From assembly GCA_964612455.1 (NCBI GenBank), contig CAZTCB010000015.1:1-30899 (forward strand): DNA of 30,899 nt, given 5' to 3'. Positions within the stretch are counted from its first letter, which is position 1, and each line of letters begins with the position of its first letter. The position numbers were made by a program, and so were the translations under genes. This document shows, in pieces, positions 16,517 to 23,921 of this stretch. The notes beneath the pieces were generated by a model. The model ran no database searches. It had not been told where the DNA came from and saw only the letters and a list, made by a program, of their open reading frames with translations. Source of the DNA: SFEB01 sp964612455. GTDB taxonomy: Bacteria; Bacillota; Clostridia; Christensenellales; CAG-314.

Positions 16517-16627
16517 CTCCATCTGCCAGACTTTCGTCTGCGGAATTTAGCACCGTCTCCGCGGCAAAAGCCGCCAAAGGGTTGCTGTGTCTTCAACGGG
16601 TCCGTCCCTCCGACACTCTCGATAGAG
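16517..16627 (-). promoter_or_regulatory. SAM-I (S-box) riboswitch aptamer
   Basis: P1 is formed by CTCTATC (16627-16621) and GATGGAG (16523-16517). Between them are the conserved elements GAGAG, GGAGGGACGGACCCG, TGAAGACAC-GCAACCC, a GC-rich P3, GGTGCTAAATTCCGCAGA and GGCAGAT, in the S-box order. Binding of SAM should favour the downstream terminator and reduce metK expression. Confidence 0.92.
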
Positions 16628-16638
16628 TTTACGATAAA

Positions 16639-16667
16639 CTTATACTACGCGCGCTTGTCTTTGTCAA
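16639..16667 (-). promoter_or_regulatory. metK promoter
   Basis: Perfect TTGACA (16667-16662), 17-nt spacer and TATAAG (16644-16639) on the minus strand. Initiation near 16632 would place the riboswitch P1 at the very 5' end of the transcript. Confidence 0.88.
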
Positions 16668-16686
16668 GCGTTTTTTATACTTTTTT

Positions 16687-18069
16687 TTACAACGTATGTA
16701 TCGCTTTGCCCACGCTCGCCATCACGCTTTCGCCGACGCTTTCTTCTACCGTGGGATGAGGATGAATTGTTCTCTCCATCTGGTCGCGAGTCAGTCCGTT
16801 TGACACGGCAAGAACAAGCTGCCCGAGTATATCGGTAGCTCTGTCGCAATACAACACCGCACCGATAAGTTTACCCGTCGATTTTTCAAACACGGTCTTT
16901 ACGAAACCTCTCTCCTGCCCGACGATAAGGCTCTTGCCGTTTGCGCCCATAGGAAACTTTCCGACCTCAGTCTCGATGCCTTTTTCCGTCGCCTGCGCCT
17001 GAGTCATACCCACGCAAGCTATCTCGGGAGTCGTGTAAATGCAACTCGGCACGACGCTTAGGTTGGTATGATTGGCGTTGCCCGACAAAATATCGGCAAC
17101 GTACTCTCCCTGTGCCGCCGCAAAGTGCGCCAACTGAATACCGCCTATGCAATCGCCGACGGCGTATATATTGTCGACTGAAGTACGAAAATGCCCGTCG
17201 ACCTTAATACAACCCCTTTCGGTAACTTCTACTCCCGCCGCCTCGGGATTAAGCCCGACGAGATTTGCTCTGCGCCCCGTACTCACGATAACAAGCCCCG
17301 TATCTACGGTTTGGTCGCCCTTTTTGTCGGTAAACGATACCCTGTACCCGTCCGCTGTCTTTTCAACGCCCTTTACCGCCGCGTTGAGATTTAAAGTCAC
17401 GCCTTTCTTTTTCAGCGCGAGAGCGTGCTGCAAGCTGACGTCCCTGTCCACCGTAGCGAGAATACGATCCATAAACTCGATTATCGTGACCTTTTTGCCG
17501 AGCGCGGACAAAAACTCCGCAAACTCGACGCCGATTACGCCGCCGCCGACGATAACGACGTCGTCGGGGATATCGTTTTCGCCCTCGAGTAAAAAGTCGC
17601 TGTTGACGCAATACTCCATCCCGGGGATTTTTAAAGTAGCGGGGACGCTACCGGTAGAAACGAGAATATTTTCCGCCGTTATTTTTTCGTCGCCTACGCT
17701 AACCGTATGCGCGTCTACGAAACTACCCTGCCCGTTAAACACGGCGACCTTTCTCGCCGCCAAAAGTTTCTCCACGCCCGTGCGCAATTTGGTAACCACG
17801 GTATCGCGACGGGCATAAATCTTAGCCATGTCGTACCCTATCTTTCCGTCCACTACGACGCCGTACGTCTCCGCTTCTCTCGCGGAGTTTAACACTTCCG
17901 CCGTATGGAGCAAGGCTTTAGTCGGTATGCAACCGCGGTTTAAACAAGTACCGCCGACCTTGCATTGCTCGACAAGCGCCGTTTTTTTACCGTTTTGCGC
18001 CGCGCGGATAGCCGCAGAGTACCCCGCGGGACCGCCGCCCAAAATCAACAAATCATATTGATATTCCAT
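16687..18069 (-). CDS. lpdA: Dihydrolipoyl dehydrogenase
   Basis: 460 aa flavoprotein that reoxidises dihydrolipoamide with NAD+ in 2-oxoacid dehydrogenase or glycine-cleavage complexes. FAD-binding GGGPAGYSAA (11-20), redox-active disulfide Cys42/Cys47 in GGTCLNRGCIPTK, NAD-binding VIVGGGVIGVEFAE, and the catalytic His438-Glu443 pair in HPHPTVEE are all present. It has no N-terminal lipoyl domain. The ATG at 18069 is preceded by GAGGTG; the longer frame begins at a TTG inside that region. It lies 90 nt after lplA and is probably cotranscribed. No lipoyl-bearing E2 or H protein is in the window, so its complex is unknown. No terminator is visible on its strand before the metK promoter. Confidence 0.95.
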   Translation of the reverse strand: MEYQYDLLILGGGPAGYSAAIRAAQNGKKTALVEQCKVGGTCLNRGCIPTKALLHTAEVLNSAREAETYGVVVDGKIGYDMAKIYARRDTVVTKLRTGVEKLLAARKVAVFNGQGSFVDAHTVSVGDEKITAENILVSTGSVPATLKIPGMEYCVNSDFLLEGENDIPDDVVIVGGGVIGVEFAEFLSALGKKVTIIEFMDRILATVDRDVSLQHALALKKKGVTLNLNAAVKGVEKTADGYRVSFTDKKGDQTVDTGLVIVSTGRRANLVGLNPEAAGVEVTERGCIKVDGHFRTSVDNIYAVGDCIGGIQLAHFAAAQGEYVADILSGNANHTNLSVVPSCIYTTPEIACVGMTQAQATEKGIETEVGKFPMGANGKSLIVGQERGFVKTVFEKSTGKLIGAVLYCDRATDILGQLVLAVSNGLTRDQMERTIHPHPTVEESVGESVMASVGKAIHTL

Positions 18070-18158
18070 CTCTTCACCTCTCAATGGTTTACTTTTTTGG
18101 TTTTATCTTATTTTATCGTTTTGCCGTCTATCGTCGCCGCCAATCGACAAAACACTCT

Positions 18159-19127
18159 TTATTCGTTCGTCGCGTCGCTCAACAAACTCGCGACGTCTGC
18201 CAACTTTCGGTCGTCTATACGCAACCCGTCTATCTTTTTACCTATAAAAAACTCTTGCGCCCTCTTTGCTATATCGACGTCAAGACTATCCGAAAACACC
18301 AACAAATCCGTCAATACTCCGCACCCGTCCTTTATAAAGGCGACCTGCGTAGTGCCCCAATCAAACCTTTTGTTGCGAAAAACGTAGTTTTTGTCGGCAA
18401 TTCTGCCGAGATTCCATTCGTCGCTTGCGAGCAGACTCTCGATTTTTTCATGCCCGTCCCACTCAAATTGCTCGACACCCGTATCCACACATTCCGCGCC
18501 AAACACCGCACTGCTTGCGTTACGAATCGCCGCAGCAAGTTTTTCCGCATCGATACTCGGGCAAACCGAAACGAGGTTAATTACTCTGCTCGATACGCTC
18601 TTGACGCCCTTTGACGCAAGTTTTTCCGCGTTGACGTTGAGATACTTTTGCATTTTGGTCACGTCGGTATCGATAAGCAAAGTACCGTGGTGCAGACACA
18701 CGCCGTTTTCGGTCAAAAAAGCGTTGCCGCTAAACTTTTTGCCGTCGGTCAAGATATCGTTTCGCCCTGACACCTCCGCCGTCACGCCAAACTCCGCCAA
18801 AGCCCGCTTTATTACCTCGAAGTTTTTTTCGACGCTATAGTTTTCTTTAGTCGCCACGAAAGAAAAATTGAGATTTTTTATATCGTGATACACGGCTCCG
18901 CCGCCGGTAAAACGCCTCACCAACTTGCACCCGTCCTCGGCGAGCAAGTCTAAATTGACTTCCGCAAAAGCGTTTTGATTTTTACCTATGATTACGGCGT
19001 CGGCATTTTGCCAGACGTACACGACTACGGCGTCCGACGGACATGTCTTAACAAACCCGTACTCTCTCGCGATATTTTTGCGAGCGTCGATACAATCAGA
19101 TTTAAAAAACAACACCTTTCTTATCAT
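18159..19127 (-). CDS. lplA: Lipoate-protein ligase A
   Basis: 322 aa. Activates free lipoate with ATP and attaches it to a lysine on lipoyl domains. RRFTGGGAVYHDIKNLNFSF (the lipoate/adenylate loop) and DILTDGKKFSGNAF, with the conserved Lys, identify it; the second domain (about 245-322) is the small C-terminal accessory domain of LplA. The ATG at 19127 begins MIRKVLFFKSD, the usual family start; the frame extends about 111 codons further but that stretch runs through the divergent promoter region and lacks family features. The ribosome binding site is weak. It precedes lpdA by 90 nt, a functional pairing. Suggests reliance on scavenged lipoate; no lipA or lipB seen here. Confidence 0.93.
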   Translation of the reverse strand: MIRKVLFFKSDCIDARKNIAREYGFVKTCPSDAVVVYVWQNADAVIIGKNQNAFAEVNLDLLAEDGCKLVRRFTGGGAVYHDIKNLNFSFVATKENYSVEKNFEVIKRALAEFGVTAEVSGRNDILTDGKKFSGNAFLTENGVCLHHGTLLIDTDVTKMQKYLNVNAEKLASKGVKSVSSRVINLVSVCPSIDAEKLAAAIRNASSAVFGAECVDTGVEQFEWDGHEKIESLLASDEWNLGRIADKNYVFRNKRFDWGTTQVAFIKDGCGVLTDLLVFSDSLDVDIAKRAQEFFIGKKIDGLRIDDRKLADVASLLSDATNE

Positions 19128-19134
19128 ACCAACT

Positions 19135-19163
19135 ATTTTTTCACAACAATCCCGACTTGTCAA
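19135..19163 (-). promoter_or_regulatory. Possible lplA promoter
   Basis: Minus strand TTGACA (19163-19158), 17-nt spacer, weak -10 AAAAAT (19140-19135). The -10 is poor and would initiate at about the ATG, so this is tentative. Confidence 0.35.
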
Positions 19164-19223
19164 CCGTTTTCGGGGGCTTGAAAAAATATTTTCGATACCG
19201 CTTGCCATTCTTTTGCAAAACGG

Positions 19224-19252
19224 TTGAAAAAAAGCCTTCTTTGTGATAAAAT
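19224..19252 (+). promoter_or_regulatory. Promoter of the HAD phosphatase gene
   Basis: TTGAAA (19224-19229), 17-nt spacer, TAAAAT (19247-19252). The start site would fall near 19259, just ahead of the ribosome binding site GAGAGG and the ATG at 19269. Diverges from lplA. Confidence 0.8.
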
Positions 19253-19268
19253 ACACTGAGAGGTAACT

Positions 19269-20129
19269 ATGAAAAACGAAAAACCCATCGTCGCGATAAT
19301 GTACGACTTTGACAACACGCTGTCCACCAAGGATATGCAGGAATTTGACTTTATTCCCCGTCTCGGTATGACTGCGGACGAGTTTTGGGACGAGGCAAAC
19401 ACCTACGCCGGACAAAAACACATGGACGGGATACTCGCAGTCCTGTACCTCATGCTTCAAAAATCAAAAGACACCGACCTCTGCACCCGCGAGAGCCTTA
19501 AAGACTGCGGCAAAAACATAGAATTTTGCAAAGGCGTCGAAACATGGTTTGAACGCATCAATTCGTTTGCCGCGGAGCAAGGCGTGCAAGTGGAGCACTA
19601 TATCATCAGCAGCGGACTCAAACCCATGATAGAGGGTAGCAAAATCGGCAGGTTTTTTAAAGAGATTTATGCTTGCGATTATATTTATGACGAAGACGGG
19701 TATCCGCTTTGGCCTGCCGTAGCCGTCAATTACACCAGTAAAGTACAGTTTTTGTATCGTATCCACAAAGGTGTTTTCGACGTCGGCGAAGACGACGAGC
19801 TAAATAGTTTTACTCCCGAAGAAGAAAAACACGTTTCTTTTTCAAACATGATATACATAGGCGACGGCATGACCGATATCCCCTGCATGAAACTAACCCG
19901 TCTCAACGGCGGTCACAGCATAGGCGTGTACAAACCGCACGTTGCCAATCAATATCTGATAAAAGACGACCGCGTGGATTTTCTCGTCCCCGCAGACTAC
20001 TCCTCGGGTAGCGAAATAGAGCAAATAATGCAGACGATTATCCTCAAACTCAACGCCGAAAGTCGTCTGGAACGCATCACAAAAGAGCATACTCAACGCA
20101 TCTTAATGCAAGAAAAAAAGATTAATTGA
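19269..20129 (+). CDS. HAD-superfamily phosphatase-like protein
   Basis: 286 aa cytoplasmic protein. All HAD motifs are visible: motif I DFDNTLS (Asp nucleophile and Asp+2, about 13-19), motif II IISSG (about 113-117), a motif III lysine in the TSKVQF region, and motif IV IGDGMTDIPCM (about 198-208). The phosphoserine-phosphatase-like order suggests a small-molecule phosphomonoesterase. The cap between motifs I and II is helical and acidic. It is a single-gene unit: its promoter is at 19224-19252 and a terminator follows at 20153-20196. The substrate cannot be told from sequence. Confidence 0.85.
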   Translation: MKNEKPIVAIMYDFDNTLSTKDMQEFDFIPRLGMTADEFWDEANTYAGQKHMDGILAVLYLMLQKSKDTDLCTRESLKDCGKNIEFCKGVETWFERINSFAAEQGVQVEHYIISSGLKPMIEGSKIGRFFKEIYACDYIYDEDGYPLWPAVAVNYTSKVQFLYRIHKGVFDVGEDDELNSFTPEEEKHVSFSNMIYIGDGMTDIPCMKLTRLNGGHSIGVYKPHVANQYLIKDDRVDFLVPADYSSGSEIEQIMQTIILKLNAESRLERITKEHTQRILMQEKKIN

Positions 20130-20152
20130 TACCCGTACCACTCAAAACAATC

Positions 20153-20196
20153 AAAAAGGTCGACAAAACCCCGACGGTTTTACCGACCTTTTTTAG
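20153..20196. terminator. Bidirectional intrinsic terminator
   Basis: AAAAAGGTCG (20153-20162) pairs with CGACCTTTTT (20184-20194), with an inner AAAACC/GGTTTT extension around CCGAC. It lies between the convergent HAD and MATE genes and has A and T runs on both sides. Confidence 0.9.
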
Positions 20197-20233
20197 TTAA
20201 CTTTCTTTTTATTTTTTTTAAAAAGCGGATTTA

Positions 20234-21586
20234 TTAACAACAATCCGTCGATTGTCTCCTTTTATATTCCTTTTTAAAAAAATCGCGGCACATCAAAAAA
20301 CCGACGACCGAAGTAATACCGTCGGTCACGGGATACGTCAGCCAAAAATAATCGAGCCCTGCCAACGAAAACAAATATCCCAGCGGCACAAAAAGGCACA
20401 CGGTACGCACGACCGTCAACAGCGAACTGCTAAACCCTTTTCCTACCGCCTGAAACAACACCGGATAGGTCAGCGACGTCACGAGCGGTACAAAACTCCA
20501 CCCGATAATGCGAAAAGCCGTCTTTCCTATGGAAATTACGTTTTCGTTTGACGAGAAAAAACGCAACATCGGTCCCGGCACTACGTTGAAACATAACGTC
20601 CCGAGCAACATCAACGCAAAACCGAACAAAATAGCGACGTTAAGCGTCTTTTTGCAACGGTCGATATTGCCCGCCGCGTAGTTAAAACTTATCACGGGGA
20701 CGATACACGTCTGCATCGCGCCCAACGGGATAAAGAAAAACGTCTGCCACTTGTAATAAAGCCCGAGCACCGTCACGGCGTCGTCCGAAAAAGTAGAAAG
20801 TATCAGATTTAATCCGAAGATATAAAAAGTATACGCCGATTGCATTAAAATATTGGGCAATCCGAGACGAAAAACCCTTGAGACGTAACGCGGATAAAGT
20901 TTTACGGAAGGAGACCTGAAAAACCCCTTTTTCATTACGACGACGGCGGCAACTATCTGTCCCGCCACCGTAGCCGCCGCAGCGCCCGCTATACCCATGC
21001 GCGGAAAACCGAGCAGCCCGAAGATAAGCAATGGATCGAGAACGACGTTGGTGACTGCGCCGCATATTTGCGCAATCATAGGCGTTTTCATATCCCCTCT
21101 CGCCTGAAGTATCTTTGACCAACCGCTTTCGAGGAAAACCCCGAAACTCAACACGCACGTTATTCTGCCGTAAACGACGACGTCGGATATTACGGCGGCG
21201 TCCCGAGTGGACGCTTTGGCGAAAGAAGGCATGAGAAAGAAACACACGGTTGCAAACACCGCCCACAACGACACCGCTATCGGCGTTGCCACTCCGGCGT
21301 ATTCGTTTGCCTCTTTATCCTCCCCCGTCCCTAATTTTGCCGCCATTGCGGTATTTATCCCGACACCCGTCCCTACCGCCAACGCTATCATCAGCAGTTG
21401 CAAAGGATACACTATGGACAGCGCGGTCAAGCCCGAGTCCGAAAACCTACCGACAAACACGCTGTCGACAATGTTGTAAAGCGCCTGTATCAACTGCGCA
21501 AGCATCACGGGCGGCGCCAGTTTAAAAAGAATTTTGCTTACTTTTTCCTTTCCGAAATAATCGGCGGTATGCTTTTTTTCAACCAT
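20234..21586 (-). CDS. MATE family efflux transporter
   Basis: 450 aa integral membrane protein with about 12 predicted transmembrane helices. It carries family signatures APPVMLAQLIQALYNIVDSVFVGR in the first helix pair (read as overlapping short motifs), DPLLIFGLLGFPRMGIAGAAAAT at the fourth/fifth helix and a repeat of the same fold in the second half (LGLPNILMQS). MATE proteins export cationic compounds or metabolites using Na+ or H+. The ATG at 21586 lacks a clear Shine-Dalgarno. A TTGACA just before it is too close to act as a -35. It follows mscL and a terminator, so it probably has its own promoter within 21587-21700, where a stable hairpin also lies. Substrate unknown. Confidence 0.93.
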   Translation of the reverse strand: MVEKKHTADYFGKEKVSKILFKLAPPVMLAQLIQALYNIVDSVFVGRFSDSGLTALSIVYPLQLLMIALAVGTGVGINTAMAAKLGTGEDKEANEYAGVATPIAVSLWAVFATVCFFLMPSFAKASTRDAAVISDVVVYGRITCVLSFGVFLESGWSKILQARGDMKTPMIAQICGAVTNVVLDPLLIFGLLGFPRMGIAGAAAATVAGQIVAAVVVMKKGFFRSPSVKLYPRYVSRVFRLGLPNILMQSAYTFYIFGLNLILSTFSDDAVTVLGLYYKWQTFFFIPLGAMQTCIVPVISFNYAAGNIDRCKKTLNVAILFGFALMLLGTLCFNVVPGPMLRFFSSNENVISIGKTAFRIIGWSFVPLVTSLTYPVLFQAVGKGFSSSLLTVVRTVCLFVPLGYLFSLAGLDYFWLTYPVTDGITSVVGFLMCRDFFKKEYKRRQSTDCC

Positions 21587-21642
21587 TATTATCTTTTTGT
21601 CAATCCCTCGAGCCTCAGAGGCGTCGATATCACCGAGTCGAC

Positions 21643-21691
21643 AGCCCCCGTCGATTGGGTTATCGACAGGGGCTTTATTGCGTCTTTTTTT
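21643..21691 (+). other. Stable hairpin upstream of the MATE gene, terminator-like on the plus strand
   Basis: A 13-bp stem with one mismatch (21643-21655 with 21662-21674) encloses the loop TGGGTT. On the plus strand it is followed 9 nt later by a T7 run, like a loose terminator, yet no plus-strand gene precedes it. On the minus strand it would sit in the 5' leader of the MATE gene. Function not assigned. Confidence 0.45.
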
Positions 21692-21699
21692 AAATTAAT

Positions 21700-21732
21700 C
21701 AAAAAATATTTTTCGGCACTCTTTGCCGAAAA
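21700..21732 (-). terminator. Intrinsic terminator after mscL
   Basis: Minus strand TTTTCGGCA (21732-21724) pairs with TGCCGAAAA (21718-21710) around a 5-nt loop, followed by an AT-rich stretch ending in U6 (21706-21701). Located 17 nt after the mscL stop. Confidence 0.75.
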
Positions 21733-21748
21733 CCGAAAACAAACAAAG

Positions 21749-22351
21749 TTAACCTTTTTTCAGCGTCGCGAGTATTTCTTTAAGCAAATCTTCCGCAGTG
21801 GGATTTGCTTTTCGCTCTTCTTCCGCTTTCTGTTTTGCCTCTTCCTCCGCGCGCTTGGCCTCGGCGTCCGACCTTGCTTTTTTGTCGTCCAAAAACCTCT
21901 TGACGGCAACTTTGTCACGCAGGTTTATCCCCGCTTTTTTCATCTCGAGTTTGTCTTCCTTAGAAATATCGTTTTTCTTCAACTCGTTTTTAAACTCTTC
22001 GTTTTTCTTTGCGATGCCGTTGATAGTCTTTACTATGCTGAACAGCACGAACGCAATAATCAAAAAGTTGATTACCGCGCTAATAAGCGCACCCCAATCG
22101 ATATAAATAGACGACGCAAGGTCCACCTCGCCGGTCGACGTATAGCCCGTTTTTAAAAAAGTAAAAACGTCGGTAAGGCTGCTTTTGCCCAAGATCAAGG
22201 TCAATATCCAGTTGATAACCGGCATTATTATCTTGTCGGACAGGGCGGTGACGATGGCGGTAAACGCCGAACCGATAATGACGCCTACGGCAAGGTCCAT
22301 CACGTTGCCCCTACGAATGAATTCTCCGAATTCTTTAAAAAACTTTTTCAT
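21749..22351 (-). CDS. mscL: Large-conductance mechanosensitive channel MscL, with extended C-terminus
   Basis: 200 aa. Pentameric pressure-relief channel of the cytoplasmic membrane. The N-terminal amphipathic helix FKEFGEFIRRGNVMDLAVG leads into transmembrane helix 1 (VIIGSAFTAIVTALSDKIIMPVI), a periplasmic loop with GYTSTGEVDLA, and helix 2 (ALISAVINFLIIAFVLFSIV, about 88-107). MscL is normally about 130-150 aa. Here about 60 extra, highly charged Lys/Glu/Ala residues (about 118-180, helical, coiled-coil-like) lie before the conserved tail TAEDLLKEILATLKK. GGAGG precedes the ATG, and a consensus promoter lies at 22373-22401. Confidence 0.95.
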   Translation of the reverse strand: MKKFFKEFGEFIRRGNVMDLAVGVIIGSAFTAIVTALSDKIIMPVINWILTLILGKSSLTDVFTFLKTGYTSTGEVDLASSIYIDWGALISAVINFLIIAFVLFSIVKTINGIAKKNEEFKNELKKNDISKEDKLEMKKAGINLRDKVAVKRFLDDKKARSDAEAKRAEEEAKQKAEEERKANPTAEDLLKEILATLKKG

Positions 22352-22372
22352 CTTCGTTCTCCTCCTACTGAA

Positions 22373-22401
22373 ATTATACTTTTTCGATATAGCCGTGTCA
22401 A
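22373..22401 (-). promoter_or_regulatory. mscL promoter
   Basis: Perfect TTGACA (22401-22396), 17-nt spacer and perfect TATAAT (22378-22373) on the minus strand. The strongest promoter in the window by consensus match. Confidence 0.92.
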
Positions 22402-22628
22402 CAAAATAAAGAGATTTTGTTTTTGAACTTTTTGCAAAAAACCCGCTTTTTTATTCAAAAATCCCCTTTTTCGCACCAAAAGACGAAACCCGTAGTAAAA
22501 AACACCCGCGCGCACCTCTCGACGACGTCTCTTGATTAAAAAAAACGAGCCTTATGAAAAAAATCGATACAGCGTCCGTGATTTTTTTGTTTTTATCAAA
22601 ATTTCATAATATACTTACTAAAAATAAC
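22402..22628. other. AT-rich intergenic region between divergent promoters
   Basis: About 230 bases between the mscL promoter and the promoter of the hypothetical gene at 22691. No ORF, strong hairpin or recognisable RNA was seen. The sequence is rich in A and T runs, with a short GC-rich patch near 22505-22530. Confidence 0.4.
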
Positions 22629-22657
22629 TTGATATATTTTTTGTTATGTGATATAAT
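22629..22657 (+). promoter_or_regulatory. Promoter of the hypothetical gene pair
   Basis: TTGATA (22629-22634), 17-nt spacer, perfect TATAAT (22652-22657). Start site near 22664 supports the ATG at 22691 rather than the one at 22670. Confidence 0.88.
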
Positions 22658-22690
22658 ACCAAAAGAATTATGAACGCAAGGACACCTAAA

Positions 22691-23263
22691 ATGAGAATAA
22701 AACAATTTAGCATGGCGTATAGCGTCAATCCCGAGGTACTCAACGCTATTCTCCCCGCGGGATACGCTTCTTTGCGCCCGTGGTTGCGCATAGACGCCGA
22801 AATACGAGAGGATCACAGTAGTTGCTTAGGGCTAAGCACGCCCGTCGTGAGAAACGGAAAGAGAGGCTGGCTCGTCATCGACCGATGGGACGACGTTCCC
22901 TACGCCTGCATTGAAAAAGTAATCGAGTTTAAAACGGATTTTTTGGAAATTTCTTTTAAAAGACTCGGCGTAAACGGTCATTATCGCGCAGGTAAAGATA
23001 TCGAAGGGTATTTTTCTCTCGACAATCCCGACGAGTTAATACCGATGCCGTCAATCCGCACCCACAAAGAATACTGCGATTGCGTGTTTAAATGGACTTT
23101 CAGCAAAAGCGACGCTTCCGGTTCGTCAGACAAAAGACCGCGCCGTCGCGGGGCATTGCAGCAAGTGATGCCGGATATCGGCACCGATTTTTCGGCTGAA
23201 AACGTAGCCAAAATTCCGTGCGACGCAGTGCTCGGCGCTTTCGCCGTGAGGTTTTTGGGTTAA
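22691..23263 (+). CDS. Hypothetical protein, unrecognised
   Basis: 190 aa, no signal peptide or membrane segment, so probably cytoplasmic. I do not recognise the family. The N-terminal stretch reads FSMAYSVNPEVLNAILPAGY, and a basic patch KRPRRRG occurs near residue 155. Trp and Asp/Asn content looks like a folded enzyme or binding domain rather than a repeat protein. AAGGA lies about 8 nt before this ATG; an upstream in-frame ATG at 22670 would be only about 6 nt from the predicted transcription start and has no ribosome binding site. A second unrecognised gene follows after 116 nt. A distant resemblance to DUF2071-type proteins was considered but is too weak to call. Confidence 0.75.
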   Translation: MRIKQFSMAYSVNPEVLNAILPAGYASLRPWLRIDAEIREDHSSCLGLSTPVVRNGKRGWLVIDRWDDVPYACIEKVIEFKTDFLEISFKRLGVNGHYRAGKDIEGYFSLDNPDELIPMPSIRTHKEYCDCVFKWTFSKSDASGSSDKRPRRRGALQQVMPDIGTDFSAENVAKIPCDAVLGAFAVRFLG

Positions 23264-23285
23264 TCGACCACTCGTCGGCGGACGC

Positions 23286-23335
23286 ACGTTGTCGACTACC
23301 GACACGAGCCGCTACGACGATTGCGGCGACAACGT
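23286..23335. other. Intercistronic inverted repeat
   Basis: ACGTTGTCG (23286-23294) is the exact reverse complement of CGACAACGT (23327-23335). A smaller CCGC/GCGG pairing lies inside. It sits in the 116-nt gap between the two hypothetical genes and lacks a T-run, so it is not a terminator. It may be an mRNA-processing or stability structure, or chance in GACG-rich sequence. Confidence 0.35.
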
Positions 23336-23379
23336 CGTCTTGCCCGAAAACGCCTACCGAAACAAACTGAGGTTTTACG

Positions 23380-23763
23380 ATGAATGAAGAAAAAATCACA
23401 GACTCCGCCTATCTGGCAGAGTACTTTAAGGAACATGCGGAATACGCAACGATGCTGTATTTTAAAATTTTCGACGTATCTCTGCTCGACGAAAACGACA
23501 CGTACAAGTACTGCCTTGCCGGTCCGCACTATTCTTTTAAGTGCAATATAGACAACCCCGAGGGGTTTACGCTCGAGGAGGGCGACAAGGTGTATCTCAG
23601 CGACAAAGTATCGCACGAAATGCCCCGTACTCGTTTTAATATCACGATGGGCGACGTTGCGTCCCCTCTTGGGAGAAAAATTTTTTCGGAGTTGCAGGTC
23701 GATTTAATCTTTGTGTTAAGAAAAAACGGTGACGGTTTTATCTTTAAAAAGTTTTACTATTGA
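23380..23763 (+). CDS. Small acidic hypothetical protein, unrecognised
   Basis: 127 aa, acidic, no signal peptide or transmembrane helix. The family is not recognised. The middle contains YKYCLAGPHYSFKCNID and LEEGDKVYLSDKVSHEMPRT, giving the look of a small beta-rich domain. GAGG lies about 10 nt before the ATG. Probably cotranscribed with the gene at 22691, since no promoter is visible in the gap and the only terminator follows at 23872-23907. Confidence 0.7.
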   Translation: MNEEKITDSAYLAEYFKEHAEYATMLYFKIFDVSLLDENDTYKYCLAGPHYSFKCNIDNPEGFTLEEGDKVYLSDKVSHEMPRTRFNITMGDVASPLGRKIFSELQVDLIFVLRKNGDGFIFKKFYY

Positions 23764-23871
23764 TTTCCGTCGCCGCCTTCTTCACGCTTTTAGGGCGTCT
23801 GCCTATCGAGCAAAAGCAGAAGTTTTCAGCGACGATTTTTTCAAAGAAACTAAAAAACAACCAACTTTTAA

Positions 23872-23907
23872 CAAAAAAAACGACGGAAACATTCCGTCGT
23901 TTTTTTA
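23872..23907. terminator. Bidirectional intrinsic terminator
   Basis: ACGACGGAA (23880-23888) pairs with TTCCGTCGT (23892-23900) around ACA, with an A-run before and a T-run after. It separates the convergent hypothetical gene and the lipoprotein gene. Confidence 0.9.
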
Positions 23908-23921
23908 GCGTTTTTGCGCCG

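Noticed and set aside
16395..16577. N-terminal extension of metK upstream of 16394
   Set aside because: The extra frame runs through the riboswitch and terminator, and is not SAM-synthetase sequence; ATG 16394 has an AGGAG site.
21587..21603. TTGACA just before the MATE ATG as a -35 box
   Set aside because: Too close to the start codon to leave room for a -10 and a transcript start.
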